Assembly: GCA_001603425.1 (NCBI GenBank)
Contig: LUYZ01000060.1
Location: forward strand, 1 to 35,964
Reading direction: 5' to 3'
DNA from: Bacteroidales bacterium Bact_08
Lineage (GTDB): Bacteria; Bacteroidota; Bacteroidia; Bacteroidales; UBA932
DNA length: 35,964 nucleotides
The position numbers and the translations under genes are program-made. The notes under the pieces are model-generated. The model made no database searches, was not told the origin of the DNA, and saw only the letters and a program-made list of their open reading frames with translations. Positions 19,001-26,541 of the stretch are shown here, one piece after another (position 1 is the stretch's first letter; every line of letters starts with the position of its first letter).

Positions 19001-19302
19001 TATTGGAGGGACTAAATGATTTTTATAATCTGCAAACATTGGATTTAAAGGAGATTAGTGGTATAATAGATTTGAATAGTAATGTAACTGCAGAGTCATT
19101 ACTAAAGATTATTTCTATTATTCAAAATAAATATCCATATTTATATTATGTAGATAATATCGAAAAAATTTGGGAATCGGCTCATCTAAGTAATTTTAAC
19201 ATAAAAAGAGCTCTAAGTAGATTGGAGTGTGCTGTTTTGATAGATGTTCTGATTAATCCATTTGATAGTGTAGATATTGATATTTATGGTGCTATAAAAT
19301 AA
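16069..19302 (+). CDS. Exported metallophosphoesterase fused to FAD-dependent oxidoreductase
   Basis: A 1077-residue two-enzyme fusion. The signal peptide (1-20, ending LLSQ) has no twin-arginine. Next comes a short beta domain (21-105, IRGKVVSEGAPIPDVVV, MetallophosN-like). The calcineurin-type phosphoesterase follows (about 108-310), with Asp116-Pro-Gln, GD153, GNHD (181-184), H262 and GHTH (304-307). A MetallophosC-like beta domain runs to about residue 472. From 474 an FAD_oxidored (PF12831-type) domain begins with the Rossmann motif YDVIVVGGGTSGVAAG and LGGMLTSAGVSAVDG. It ends with NGTTRLQPVVLQIGEAAGI near 880-895 and a C-terminal tail. These families are usually separate genes. Substrates are unknown; neighbours suggest a modified sugar or glycan decoration. 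Confidence 0.8.
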   Translation: MKRVIILISLFVLITSQLLSQTIRGKVVSEGAPIPDVVVTDGFNFTLTSKKGEYSLDISERAKFVYISIPRGYMAPIENSVVQFFKPLQSDIKRYNFELSKKKEDDLNHAFFAIADPQIYSKSQFDLYRASVEDIKNSLKDISRPTHALVAGDLISHDHSLYEEYNNITSTIGIPFFSAPGNHDLVVNGRSNYNSTYKYSNIFGPDYYSFNIGNIHYVVLNDCFYIGRDYFYIGYLTEDQLSWLERDLSYVPKGSTVVVTMHIPTTLNEEDRKTFRYDRAGLTLANKKALYSILEPYNSHIISGHTHINNNQIISNSLFEHNTAALCGAWWQGDLCTDGTPKGYGVYMVNGDSLSWYYKSTGYSKDYQLRVYTSKEDNSYDGYIVANIWNYDPSWIVELYENGVFSGTMERFSSYDADAKRTYSDRSKLEHKWIYPSITDNLFRAKDNGSKHIEVRAIDRFGNVYSQKYIRDHYDVIVVGGGTSGVAAGIRASDMGVKTLIIEEYEWLGGMLTSAGVSAVDGNHKLRGGLWSIFRDSLERHYGSAEKLNTGWVSNTLFEPSIGARIFKNIVEKKTNLDVWFRSRVDDISKEGDMWVLSVEVNGNIRDVTANVVIDATELGDIAAKVGVPYDLGMDSKYITGEYIAPDQENDIVQDLTYAMILKEYDGDMTIKKPDSYNPTLFYCSTISEKCVNPKEQKRRWSPHMMITYGKLPNNKYMINWPIEGNDYYLNIVELNPQERLKELKRAKEHSLSFLYYIQTELGFNNLSLADDEFPTEDKFPFIPYHRESRRIHGLTRFTLNHISDPYNQDQKLYRTAIGVGDYPVDHHHARYEGWENLPDLYFYPVPSYGVPMGTLLPQNIDNLIVAEKSISVTNLVNGTTRLQPVVLQIGEAAGIIASLAVKMRVSTKEVPVREVQKRVLDFSGYLLPYLDLKVDHTHFKALQRVGVTGIIKGEGLNVGWENQTWFYADSLISNSSLLEGLNDFYNLQTLDLKEISGIIDLNSNVTAESLLKIISIIQNKYPYLYYVDNIEKIWESAHLSNFNIKRALSRLECAVLIDVLINPFDSVDIDIYGAIK

Positions 19303-19312
19303 ATTTGACTAT

Positions 19313-20569
19313 ATGAAAAAATCTTTGTTAATTCTCTGTTTTGTCTTATGTTATAGTTGGCTTTCTGCCCAAATTGAAGAGAGTCATAAGCATGCTGTAG
19401 AAGTTCATAATGCAGCCATTGAGATGCATAATAAACATATGGATGTTCATAATCAGAATACTCATAATCATCATATGGATCTACATCGGCAGATAATTGA
19501 ACAAGAAGAGAGACTGAATAATAATCGTATTGTAACCAGAAGAGTAAAAAGAGTAAATGCTAGTGATCCAAATATTAGATATACTGGTAGAACAGTAGTT
19601 GAAAAAGATGGTTCTGTCTCTTTTGATTGGAGTGGAACCTATGTGGAATTTACTTTCACCGGGGGCTATTTAGCTATGCGAGTTTCTGATACAAAAAAGA
19701 ATTATTACAATCTTTTTGTTAATGGAGAGCAAGTTTCTACAATTACTACATTTGGGAATGACTCGTTAATTGTACTTGCTAGAAATCTTAAAAAAGGTAA
19801 GAATGTTATAAGATTACAAAAGAGAACTGAGGCTGAGCAAGGTAAAACCACAATACATGCATTTATTGTTAAGCCAAAAGGAGATATCTTACCAATCAAT
19901 ATTAAAAGGGATAGGCATATTGAGTTTATAGGTAACTCAATTACAGCTGGTTTTGGAACGGAGGGGCTTGCTAAAGATGAGCCTTTTAAGCCAGAGACAC
20001 AGAATTGTAATTTAGCATTTGGGGCTATTATTTCTAGATATTTCAATGCCGATTATACTTTTATAGCCCATTCTGGATGGGGTGCAGTAAGAAACTATGG
20101 AGATCCTGAGAGAGTATCAAAAACTTCTATGAAAGATAAGATGTTGCAAACATATGATATGTATGAGGCACCTAAATGGAATTTTTATGACTATAAACCA
20201 GATTTGGTTGTGATTAATTTGGGGTCTAATGATTTTTCTACCAAACCACACCCACTAAAGGAGGAGTTTATTGGAGCATATGCTCAAATAATATCTCAGT
20301 TAAGAGAGAAATATGGTGATATTCCTATTTTATGTGTAGCTCCTGCTAGAAGAGGAATGGCATTTGAGTATATTAAAGAGTTTTGTGAAGGTTCAAATGA
20401 TGTAAATCTACATTTTACAGCCTATTTGTATGGTATATACAATAATGATGGAGATCTGGGTTCTGTTGGGCATCCAAATTATCAAGGACAAAAGAAAATA
20501 GCACATAATTTAATTCCATACATCTCAACAATAACTGGTTGGGAGTTGTCAGACAAGGTTATCGAGTAA
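19313..20569 (+). CDS. SGNH-hydrolase esterase (CE2-like) with histidine-heptad N-terminus
   Basis: A 418-residue secreted protein. Signal peptide (1-19, SWLSA). A strange segment at about 22-65 has His at 25, 32, 39, 46 and 53, plus others. A beta-sandwich domain follows (about 85-190, VSFDWSGTYVEFTFTGGYLAM), then an SGNH hydrolase domain (about 200-410). The catalytic blocks are GNSITAGFG (Ser209), LGSND (304-307) and GHPN (His387). This two-domain layout resembles carbohydrate esterase family 2 deacetylases, which remove acetyl groups from sugars. Block I has Asn where classic GDSL enzymes have Asp. As last gene of the PUL it may de-O-acetylate the imported glycan. The esterase fold is well supported; the substrate is inferred. 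Confidence 0.8.
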   Translation: MKKSLLILCFVLCYSWLSAQIEESHKHAVEVHNAAIEMHNKHMDVHNQNTHNHHMDLHRQIIEQEERLNNNRIVTRRVKRVNASDPNIRYTGRTVVEKDGSVSFDWSGTYVEFTFTGGYLAMRVSDTKKNYYNLFVNGEQVSTITTFGNDSLIVLARNLKKGKNVIRLQKRTEAEQGKTTIHAFIVKPKGDILPINIKRDRHIEFIGNSITAGFGTEGLAKDEPFKPETQNCNLAFGAIISRYFNADYTFIAHSGWGAVRNYGDPERVSKTSMKDKMLQTYDMYEAPKWNFYDYKPDLVVINLGSNDFSTKPHPLKEEFIGAYAQIISQLREKYGDIPILCVAPARRGMAFEYIKEFCEGSNDVNLHFTAYLYGIYNNDGDLGSVGHPNYQGQKKIAHNLIPYISTITGWELSDKVIE

Positions 20570-20584
20570 ATATATTTAAATCTC

Positions 20585-20622
20585 AAAACAGAGGGTTACT
20601 TTAATTAGTCTCCCTCTGTTTT
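20585..20622. terminator. Bidirectional terminator at the PUL end
   Basis: Perfect 11-base arms AAAACAGAGGG (20585-20595) and CCCTCTGTTTT (20612-20622) flank a 16-base loop, with A-runs before and T-runs after in both orientations. It lies between the convergent esterase and glycosyltransferase genes and includes the glycosyltransferase stop. Confidence 0.8.
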
Positions 20623-22256
20623 ATTTTAACTTCATATATATCTCCAGTAAGTCTTTCACGATACCCTTTTTTCCCTCTTCCGGAAAATTTATTAAGATCG
20701 ATATCAGCTATTTTACTTAATTCAATATCCTTTTTAAGCAACTCTTCTATCTGATACTCTAATTGTTCTATTTGTTCATAATCATTTGTAATTATAAAAA
20801 AGTTAGAGTAGTCAACTATATTGCTGTGTGAAAGTTCTGGTGCAATCTTTCCATACTCCCAAATAATCTCTGGTCCAATTTGTCCAAACGAGAAAATCGG
20901 CGTTTTTGAGCATAATGTAATTGAATTGAAATTTTTATAATAAGGATTCTTATCAACAAGATTTACTGCATATAATGCAAGAGAAGATAGGATTAAATTA
21001 ATGACAAAAATGCCATAAAATGCTTTTTTAAAATTTAATTTTAAAGAGTTTTGAACAATTATAACACCTGTTAGTGTTAAAAGTATTGTTGTTGAGATAT
21101 ACCAAACTTTATCGATAGTAGTATCAAGAGAAATATACATATAGATAATTGGTGATAGAATTGCTATTAATCCAGGAATTGTATATAGAGCAAAGTGAAG
21201 TTTATATTTTAGTATTCTGTTTTTTAGTTCACTATTATTAATAGTCTCATAGATAAATACTGCAGTTGTTATTGCAAGAGGAATAAGTAAAGGGACTAAA
21301 TATCTCGACTTTTTTTCTGGAATAATTGATAAAAGAATTAGAGATATAAAGGTCCAATAAACTGTTTGTTTGTACACTCTATTGAATTCAGATCTTTTGG
21401 AAAGCCAGCTATAAAATATAAGTGCTACAAGTGAGAATAGGGCCCATACTCCGTTCTGAGAAAAGAAACTCCAATAATAATAAAAAGGTCTTACATTGTA
21501 TGAACTCCAGTTCCCCGCCTCTTTTGATGCAATTGCCAAAAAGGTATCTGGGTCATTTAGCTTAACATACATAAACCAGCTAAAACCAATAGAGAATGAA
21601 AATAATATAAATAAAAAAGTAAATTTGATATCTCTAACTCTATTCTCTCTTTTATAATTTACAATAAAGTGAGAGATTAGATATGGTAATAGAAGAGCAT
21701 ATGGCGAAACAGGCCCTTTAGAAAGGATAGAAAAACCTCCCATTATTGATGCATATAGTAGATAGCGGTACTTTCTCTCTGATGAGTTAAATAGCCTATT
21801 AAGACAAAATATAGCTCCAAACATAAAAACGTGGGTATAAATATCAGAAGGCCCCTCTAATCTTATGGCTGAATAGTAAAAAGAGCTCCCTAATACAATA
21901 GATGAAAAAAAGGCAAGCTCTCTATTTTTTGATAGATCTTTTACAAAAAAGAAACATATAATTACGCCTATAGTTGCCATGATGGATGTGGGAAGTCTAT
22001 AAGCAAACAGGCTGTCGATTCCAATTAAAGAGATAAAAGGAGTCATGAACCATGCAGGCATGGGTGGCTTTTCGTATCTTGCAACTCCATTAAGAGTTGT
22101 AAAGATCCAATTACCTTCTGATAGCATCTCTCGGGCAACAATAAAATTTCTTGCCTCCATAATTGATACTTTCAAACCTGGGAGGTTGAAAAAATATAAA
22201 ACAATAGAGGCCATTATCAGATATATGACCTCTTTGTTATTATATACTATTTTCAT
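20601..22256 (-). CDS. GT39/ArnT-like membrane glycosyltransferase
   Basis: A 551-residue integral inner-membrane protein with roughly a dozen hydrophobic helices and a soluble C-terminal tail. The segment MEARNFIVAREMLSEGNW followed by RYEKPPMPAWF matches the first periplasmic loop of ArnT/PMT-type polyprenyl-phosphate sugar transferases, which move a sugar onto lipid A or proteins. The usual DE pair reads ME here; I take the remaining Glu as the conserved acidic residue. It follows pepT on the same strand after 46 bases and converges with the PUL. Donor and acceptor are unknown. The role is probably envelope glycan modification rather than glycan catabolism. Confidence 0.78.
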   Translation of the reverse strand: MKIVYNNKEVIYLIMASIVLYFFNLPGLKVSIMEARNFIVAREMLSEGNWIFTTLNGVARYEKPPMPAWFMTPFISLIGIDSLFAYRLPTSIMATIGVIICFFFVKDLSKNRELAFFSSIVLGSSFYYSAIRLEGPSDIYTHVFMFGAIFCLNRLFNSSERKYRYLLYASIMGGFSILSKGPVSPYALLLPYLISHFIVNYKRENRVRDIKFTFLFILFSFSIGFSWFMYVKLNDPDTFLAIASKEAGNWSSYNVRPFYYYWSFFSQNGVWALFSLVALIFYSWLSKRSEFNRVYKQTVYWTFISLILLSIIPEKKSRYLVPLLIPLAITTAVFIYETINNSELKNRILKYKLHFALYTIPGLIAILSPIIYMYISLDTTIDKVWYISTTILLTLTGVIIVQNSLKLNFKKAFYGIFVINLILSSLALYAVNLVDKNPYYKNFNSITLCSKTPIFSFGQIGPEIIWEYGKIAPELSHSNIVDYSNFFIITNDYEQIEQLEYQIEELLKKDIELSKIADIDLNKFSGRGKKGYRERLTGDIYEVKIKQRETN

Positions 22257-22295
22257 AATAATAGTAGTTGGTAAGTTTACTTTTATTTATTGTTA

Positions 22296-22316
22296 TTTAC
22301 TGTTATTTACAGTAAA
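22296..22316 (-). terminator. Short hairpin over the pepT stop codon
   Basis: Arms TTTACTGT (22296-22303) and ACAGTAAA (22309-22316) form an 8-base stem with a 5-base loop. It overlaps a tandem 10-base repeat TGTTATTTAC (22291-22310). It may partly separate pepT from the glycosyltransferase gene, but no strong T-run follows on the minus strand. Confidence 0.3.
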
Positions 22317-23544
22317 GTTGAGTTATATTCAAAATAACCTCTGTAGCTTTGGTCATACTTTCTAAAGGGATATATTCATATCTTCCATGGAAATTGTGAC
22401 CACCTGCAAATATATTAGGGCAAGGAAGACCCATATATGAGAGTCTAGAGCCATCTGTCCCTCCTCTGATTGGTTTTATTTTTGGTTTAATATCTGCCAT
22501 CTCCATTGCTTTTTGAGCAATTTCTACAATATGGTAGTGTGGCTCCACCATCTCTCTCATGTTATAGTATTGATCTTTCATCTCAAGAGAGAACGTTCCG
22601 TGGCCATACTTTTTATTCATATATGTAATACTCTCCTCTATAAGACTCTTCTTTTCTTGGAATTTATCTTTGCAGTGATCTCTAATAATATATTGTATGG
22701 TTGATAGATCTACAGTGCCGTCGAATTTAATTATATGATAAAATCCTTCATAATCTTGTGTAAATTCTGGTCTTTGTTCAACCGGAAGTAATGCATTAAA
22801 CTCAGATGCCAAAATAATGGCATTAACCATTTTGTCTTTAGCGTAACCAGGGTGAATATTCCTGCCTTGAATAGTTATTTTTGCATATGCCGCATTAAAA
22901 TTTTCATATTCTAGCTCTCCAATCTCTCCACCATCTAAAGTGTAAGCATAATCTGCTCCAAATTTTTTGACATCAAATTTGTCTACTCCTCTACCAATCT
23001 CTTCATCTGGAGTAAATCCGATTTTAATTTCACCATGTTTAAAATCTGGATTTTTCATAATATACTCAACAGCAGTCATAATCTCAGCCACACCAGCCTT
23101 ATCATCGGCACCCAACAGAGTATCCCCAGATGCCGTAATAATTGTATTGCCAATGTATTTTGATAATTCAGGGAACTCGGATGGTTTTAATATTGTGCTA
23201 TCATTAATTATAATATCATCTCCAGTATAGTTCTCTATTATTTTTGGAACAACATTTTTCCCAGATGCGTCGGGAGCGGTATCGACATGAGCAATAAAAC
23301 CTATTTTGGGAATAGATGTATGTTCATCAATATTTGATGGGATAGATGCCATAACATAGCCAAACTCATCTAAAGCGACCTCTTTTACTCCCATCTCTAT
23401 AAGTTCATCCACAAGTATTCTTGATAGATCTAGTTGTTTATTGGTACTTGGTTGATTAGAACTTTCGGGATCTGAAGCTGTGTCTATTGAGATGTATTTA
23501 AGAAATCTCTCAAGTACTTTGTGTTGTATATCGTTTTTTTTCAT
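22303..23544 (-). CDS. pepT: Peptidase T (tripeptide aminopeptidase, M20B)
   Basis: A 413-residue cytoplasmic dinuclear zinc peptidase that removes the N-terminal residue from tripeptides. The metal ligands of the family are visible: His86 and Asp88 (FIAHVDTAPD), Asp148 (LGADDKAG), Glu181-Glu182 (TPDEEIGRG), Asp204 (YTLDGGEIGE) and a late His in FAGGHNFHGRYE. The length is close to the roughly 408 residues of enterobacterial PepT. It lies 10 bases after the ZIP transporter gene and is co-directional with the OPT transporter gene. The unit could therefore import peptides or metal, then degrade tripeptides. Confidence 0.95.
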   Translation of the reverse strand: MKKNDIQHKVLERFLKYISIDTASDPESSNQPSTNKQLDLSRILVDELIEMGVKEVALDEFGYVMASIPSNIDEHTSIPKIGFIAHVDTAPDASGKNVVPKIIENYTGDDIIINDSTILKPSEFPELSKYIGNTIITASGDTLLGADDKAGVAEIMTAVEYIMKNPDFKHGEIKIGFTPDEEIGRGVDKFDVKKFGADYAYTLDGGEIGELEYENFNAAYAKITIQGRNIHPGYAKDKMVNAIILASEFNALLPVEQRPEFTQDYEGFYHIIKFDGTVDLSTIQYIIRDHCKDKFQEKKSLIEESITYMNKKYGHGTFSLEMKDQYYNMREMVEPHYHIVEIAQKAMEMADIKPKIKPIRGGTDGSRLSYMGLPCPNIFAGGHNFHGRYEYIPLESMTKATEVILNITQLYCK

Positions 23545-23554
23545 TTTTAGTATG

Positions 23555-24361
23555 TTAAATTATTAGTAAACTGATTCCCATTACAGCCATCCCAGAGATA
23601 ACTCCAATGATGGCTGGGTGGTGCTCTCCGTATTTTTCGGCAGTTGGAAGTAATTCATCCAATGATATGTAAACCATTATTCCCGCAACACCTGCAAGAA
23701 TAATTCCCATAAAAGCATCATTAAATAGATATGCTAATAAGAAGTATCCTGCTACAGCTCCAAGAGGTTCTGCCAATCCAGAAAGTAGAGAGTGTGTGAA
23801 AGCCTTTCCTTTACTTTTAGTTGCATAGTAAATTGGAATTGCAACGGCTATCCCTTCTGGGATGTTATGTATTGCTATTGCTATAGCAATGCTAATTCCC
23901 AGATTTGGGTCGTTCATTGCTGTAACAAAAGTAGCAATACCCTCTGGAAAATTGTGAATGCCAATTGCAACAGCAGACATAACACCCAATCTCATTAGCC
24001 CATCTTTATTTGGACTTTTTTTAGAATTGTCGATGGATAGATCTCCAATCTCATGTGGATTCTCTTCCGAAGGTACAAGGTAATCAATGATTGCTATTAA
24101 GGCTATCCCTCCAAAAAAGGAGAGAAGAGTATAAAGGTCTCCCAATTTTTGCCCATATAGAGAGTGAAGATACTCATTTGCCTCTGAATAGATCTCTACT
24201 AAAGAGATGAATATCATAACTCCAGCAGAAAATCCAAGAGATACGGCTAAAAATCTTGGGGAGAATCTTTTGGAGAAAAGAACTACAAGACTTCCAATAG
24301 CGGTTGATAGACCTGCAAATAGGGTCAATAAGAATGCAAACCAAAAATTACCTCCTTCCAT
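23555..24361 (-). CDS. zupT: ZIP-family divalent metal transporter (ZupT type)
   Basis: A 268-residue inner-membrane protein with about eight helices. Two metal-binding helix motifs are visible, HNFPEG (136-141) and HNIPEG (165-170), the hallmark of the GufA/ZupT subfamily that imports zinc and other divalent ions. A hydrophilic loop at about 98-120 separates the third and fourth helices. The gene lies three bases downstream of the OPT gene and 10 bases ahead of pepT. Supply of zinc to the zinc-dependent peptidase is an attractive but unproven link. Confidence 0.9.
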   Translation of the reverse strand: MEGGNFWFAFLLTLFAGLSTAIGSLVVLFSKRFSPRFLAVSLGFSAGVMIFISLVEIYSEANEYLHSLYGQKLGDLYTLLSFFGGIALIAIIDYLVPSEENPHEIGDLSIDNSKKSPNKDGLMRLGVMSAVAIGIHNFPEGIATFVTAMNDPNLGISIAIAIAIHNIPEGIAVAIPIYYATKSKGKAFTHSLLSGLAEPLGAVAGYFLLAYLFNDAFMGIILAGVAGIMVYISLDELLPTAEKYGEHHPAIIGVISGMAVMGISLLII

Positions 24362-24364
24362 AAT

Positions 24365-26359
24365 CTAATTTTTTTTAGCTCTTAGACTATCCCAAGCCAA
24401 ATATACTATGATTGCAATATACATTATCAATGCTAAATACTCAGCACCAGCTGATTTTACCCAATCACTATTCATTAGCTCGATTCCTGAGAATTTAATT
24501 AACGCACTAGCAACTCCCATCAATGCTCCTCCTGCTATAAATCCAGACGCAATAAGAGTTCCTCTCTCTTTTCTAGAGTCGTTTACTGCTTGATCTTTGC
24601 TTCTTGTGGATACATACCAAGATATTGCTCCACCTACAAGTAACGGTAGGTTCAAATCTAAAGGAATAAACATACCTAGAGCAAATGCTAAAGCAGGAAT
24701 TCCAAAAAAGTTTAGAACAACAGCAATAATGGCTCCAAAAGCGTATAATAGCCATGGCGCTCCACCTCCAGACATAAGAGGCTCAATTACTGCAGCCATT
24801 GCATTTGCTTGAGGCGCAACCAGTGCATCATCTCCAGTAAAACCATAAGTTTCATTTAAGATCATCATCACTCCTCCAACAGTGGCAGCTGCGACTATTG
24901 TTCCCGCAAATTTCCACGATTGTTGCTTAATTGGAGTTGCTCCCAACCAATATCCAATTTTAAGATCGGTAATAAAGGCTCCAGCTACAGCTAGTGCAGT
25001 ACATACAACTCCACCAATAATCAATGCTGCTGACATTCCTGCCGTACCAGTAAGACCAGAAGCAACCATAACAAGAGATGCTAAGATTAGGGTCATTAAT
25101 GTCATTCCACTTACTGGATTGGTCCCCACTATCGCAATGGCATTTGCTGCAACGGTTGTGAATAGAAATGCAATGATTCCAACAACTAGTATTGCAATAA
25201 CAGCATGGAAGATATTATCAACAACACCAAAATAGAAGAATAAAAATGTAACTATTAGAGTAAAAATAATACCAAATGCTATTATTTTCATAGAAATATC
25301 TCTTTGCGTTCTTTTAGCCTCACTTTTATGATCGGCACCTCCTTTAACCTCTTTTACGGCTAATCCTAAAGCAGATTTTATAATTCCTGCCGATTTTATA
25401 ATACCAATAACTCCAGCTGTTGCAATACCTCCGATACCGATGTGTCTTCCGTAGGTAGAGAAAATTTGTTCTGCTGACATTTCTGAAATGGTCTGAGTCA
25501 TTCCTGTGTTCATAAAATCAATAACCATCCCCCCAAAAAATAGATTCATTAATGGAATAATCAAAAACCAAACAGCCATTGATCCAAGGCAAATGATAAA
25601 AGCATATTTTAATCCAATGATATATCCTAGCCCCAATACGGCAGCTCCAACATTTATTTTAAATACTATCTTGCTTTTTTCTGCAATCATCTCTCCATAT
25701 GGAAGAACTCTAGATGTAAAAACCTCTGCCCAGTATCCAAATGTTGAGACAATAAAATCGTATGCTCCACCTATTAACCCGCTTATCATTAGAAGCTTAG
25801 CGCTTCCACCTCCACTCTCGCCACTTAGTAAAACTTGAGTAGTTGCAGTGGCCTCTGGAAATGGATATTTCCCATGCATATCAGATACAAAGTATTTTCT
25901 AAATGGGATTAGAAATAGAATTCCTAAAACACCTCCAAGAAGAGAGCTTAAAAATATTTGAATGAAATCAACGGTTAATTCTGGATACTTGTCTTGTAGT
26001 ATATAAAGAGCAGGAAGTGTAAATATAGCTCCAGCCACAATTGCTCCTGAACTTGCTCCAATAGATTGGATAATTATGTTCTCTCCTAGAGCGTTTTTTC
26101 TTTTCAGCGCTCCTGATAGTCCAACAGCTATAATTGCTATTGGAATGGCAGCTTCAAAGACTTGTCCAACTTTTAATCCAAGATATGCAGCAGCTGCCGA
26201 AAAGATTATAGTCATGATTAACCCTAAGGAGACAGACCATATGGTAGCTTCTGGATATTTTTTATTTTCAGACATAAGTGGTTTGTACTCTTCACCACTT
26301 TTTAACTCTCTAAAGGCGTTTTCTGGTAGCCCTTTTGGTTTGATTTCAGAATGTTCCAT
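24365..26359 (-). CDS. OPT-family oligopeptide/metal-chelate transporter
   Basis: A 664-residue polytopic inner-membrane protein of the OPT superfamily. Seen: a hydrophilic N-terminus (EIKPKGLPENAFRELKSGEEYKPL) typical of the bacterial branch, LGLKVGQVFEAAIPIAIIAVGL in the first helices, a KYPFPEATATTQVLLSGE segment, GTNPVSGMTLMTLI, and GIPALAFALGMFIPLDLNLPLLVGG near the end. Members import oligopeptides or metal chelates with protons. It is the first gene of the minus-strand unit that continues into zupT and pepT, which favours a peptide-use role. Confidence 0.9.
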   Translation of the reverse strand: MEHSEIKPKGLPENAFRELKSGEEYKPLMSENKKYPEATIWSVSLGLIMTIIFSAAAAYLGLKVGQVFEAAIPIAIIAVGLSGALKRKNALGENIIIQSIGASSGAIVAGAIFTLPALYILQDKYPELTVDFIQIFLSSLLGGVLGILFLIPFRKYFVSDMHGKYPFPEATATTQVLLSGESGGGSAKLLMISGLIGGAYDFIVSTFGYWAEVFTSRVLPYGEMIAEKSKIVFKINVGAAVLGLGYIIGLKYAFIICLGSMAVWFLIIPLMNLFFGGMVIDFMNTGMTQTISEMSAEQIFSTYGRHIGIGGIATAGVIGIIKSAGIIKSALGLAVKEVKGGADHKSEAKRTQRDISMKIIAFGIIFTLIVTFLFFYFGVVDNIFHAVIAILVVGIIAFLFTTVAANAIAIVGTNPVSGMTLMTLILASLVMVASGLTGTAGMSAALIIGGVVCTALAVAGAFITDLKIGYWLGATPIKQQSWKFAGTIVAAATVGGVMMILNETYGFTGDDALVAPQANAMAAVIEPLMSGGGAPWLLYAFGAIIAVVLNFFGIPALAFALGMFIPLDLNLPLLVGGAISWYVSTRSKDQAVNDSRKERGTLIASGFIAGGALMGVASALIKFSGIELMNSDWVKSAGAEYLALIMYIAIIVYLAWDSLRAKKN

Positions 26360-26381
26360 TTTTATGTTTTAGTTTAATGTT

Positions 26382-26389
26382 CAAATATA
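26382..26389 (-). promoter_or_regulatory. -7 box of the OPT-zupT-pepT unit
   Basis: The minus strand reads TATATTTG, an exact TAnnTTTG match, giving a start near 26375 and a short untranslated leader before the ATG at 26359. The ten bases GCTATATTTG also occur at the yeiH promoter. No convincing -33 element is visible. Confidence 0.5.
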
Positions 26390-26422
26390 GCACAAAAATG
26401 CTGTTTATTTAAAATAATCTTA

Positions 26423-26430
26423 TACCTTTG
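26423..26430 (+). promoter_or_regulatory. -7 box of the arginine operon
   Basis: TACCTTTG matches TAnnTTTG exactly. With the usual 4-8 base spacing the transcript would start at about 26434-26438, at or just before the ATG of the leader peptide. The -33 region (TGCTGTTT near 26399) is a poor match. Confidence 0.5.
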
Positions 26431-26437
26431 CCGCCAT

Positions 26438-26506
26438 ATGAAAATTGTAAGTCTCCATATAGAATCTACTCTAAATAATCATAGACACGTCCGACAACGT
26501 GCCTAA
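26438..26506 (+). CDS. Arginine leader peptide (22 residues), putative attenuator ORF
   Basis: This frame is too short for the ORF track. It starts with ATG 8 bases after the -7 box and ends at TAA 90 bases before the first arginine-operon gene. Its C-terminus reads NNHRHVRQRA, with three Arg codons (AGA, CGA, CGT) within six positions. Surrounding genes use AGA almost exclusively, so CGA and CGT stand out. An amino-acid-rich short peptide just ahead of the biosynthetic operon for that amino acid is the hallmark of ribosome-mediated attenuation. There is no room for a ribosome-binding site if transcription starts at the ATG, so translation would be leaderless. Mechanism and expression are inferred. 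Confidence 0.6.
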   Translation: MKIVSLHIESTLNNHRHVRQRA

Positions 26507-26513
26507 GGAGGCA
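26486..26513 (+). promoter_or_regulatory. Mutually exclusive hairpins in the arginine leader
   Basis: Hairpin A pairs CACGT (26486-26490) with ACGTG (26497-26501), its loop holding the CGA codon. Hairpin B pairs TGCCT (26500-26504) with AGGCA (26509-26513) around AAGG and is followed by the U-rich TCTTTATTT. They share bases 26500-26501 and cannot both form fully. They overlap the Arg codons and stop codon of the leader peptide, so ribosome position would change which forms. Stems are only five base pairs. Confidence 0.45.
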
Positions 26514-26541
26514 TCTTTATTTACTAATCTTTCATGGGTTA

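Noticed and set aside
22045-22365. 106-codon plus-strand frame across the pepT/glycosyltransferase gap
   Set aside because: Most of it is antisense to two solid genes; there is no ribosome site or family match.
24882-25838. Plus-strand frames of 110-117 codons opposite the OPT transporter
   Set aside because: Their compositions (Ala, Pro, Ile and Thr rich, complementary to membrane-helix codons) are typical antisense shadows of a transporter gene.
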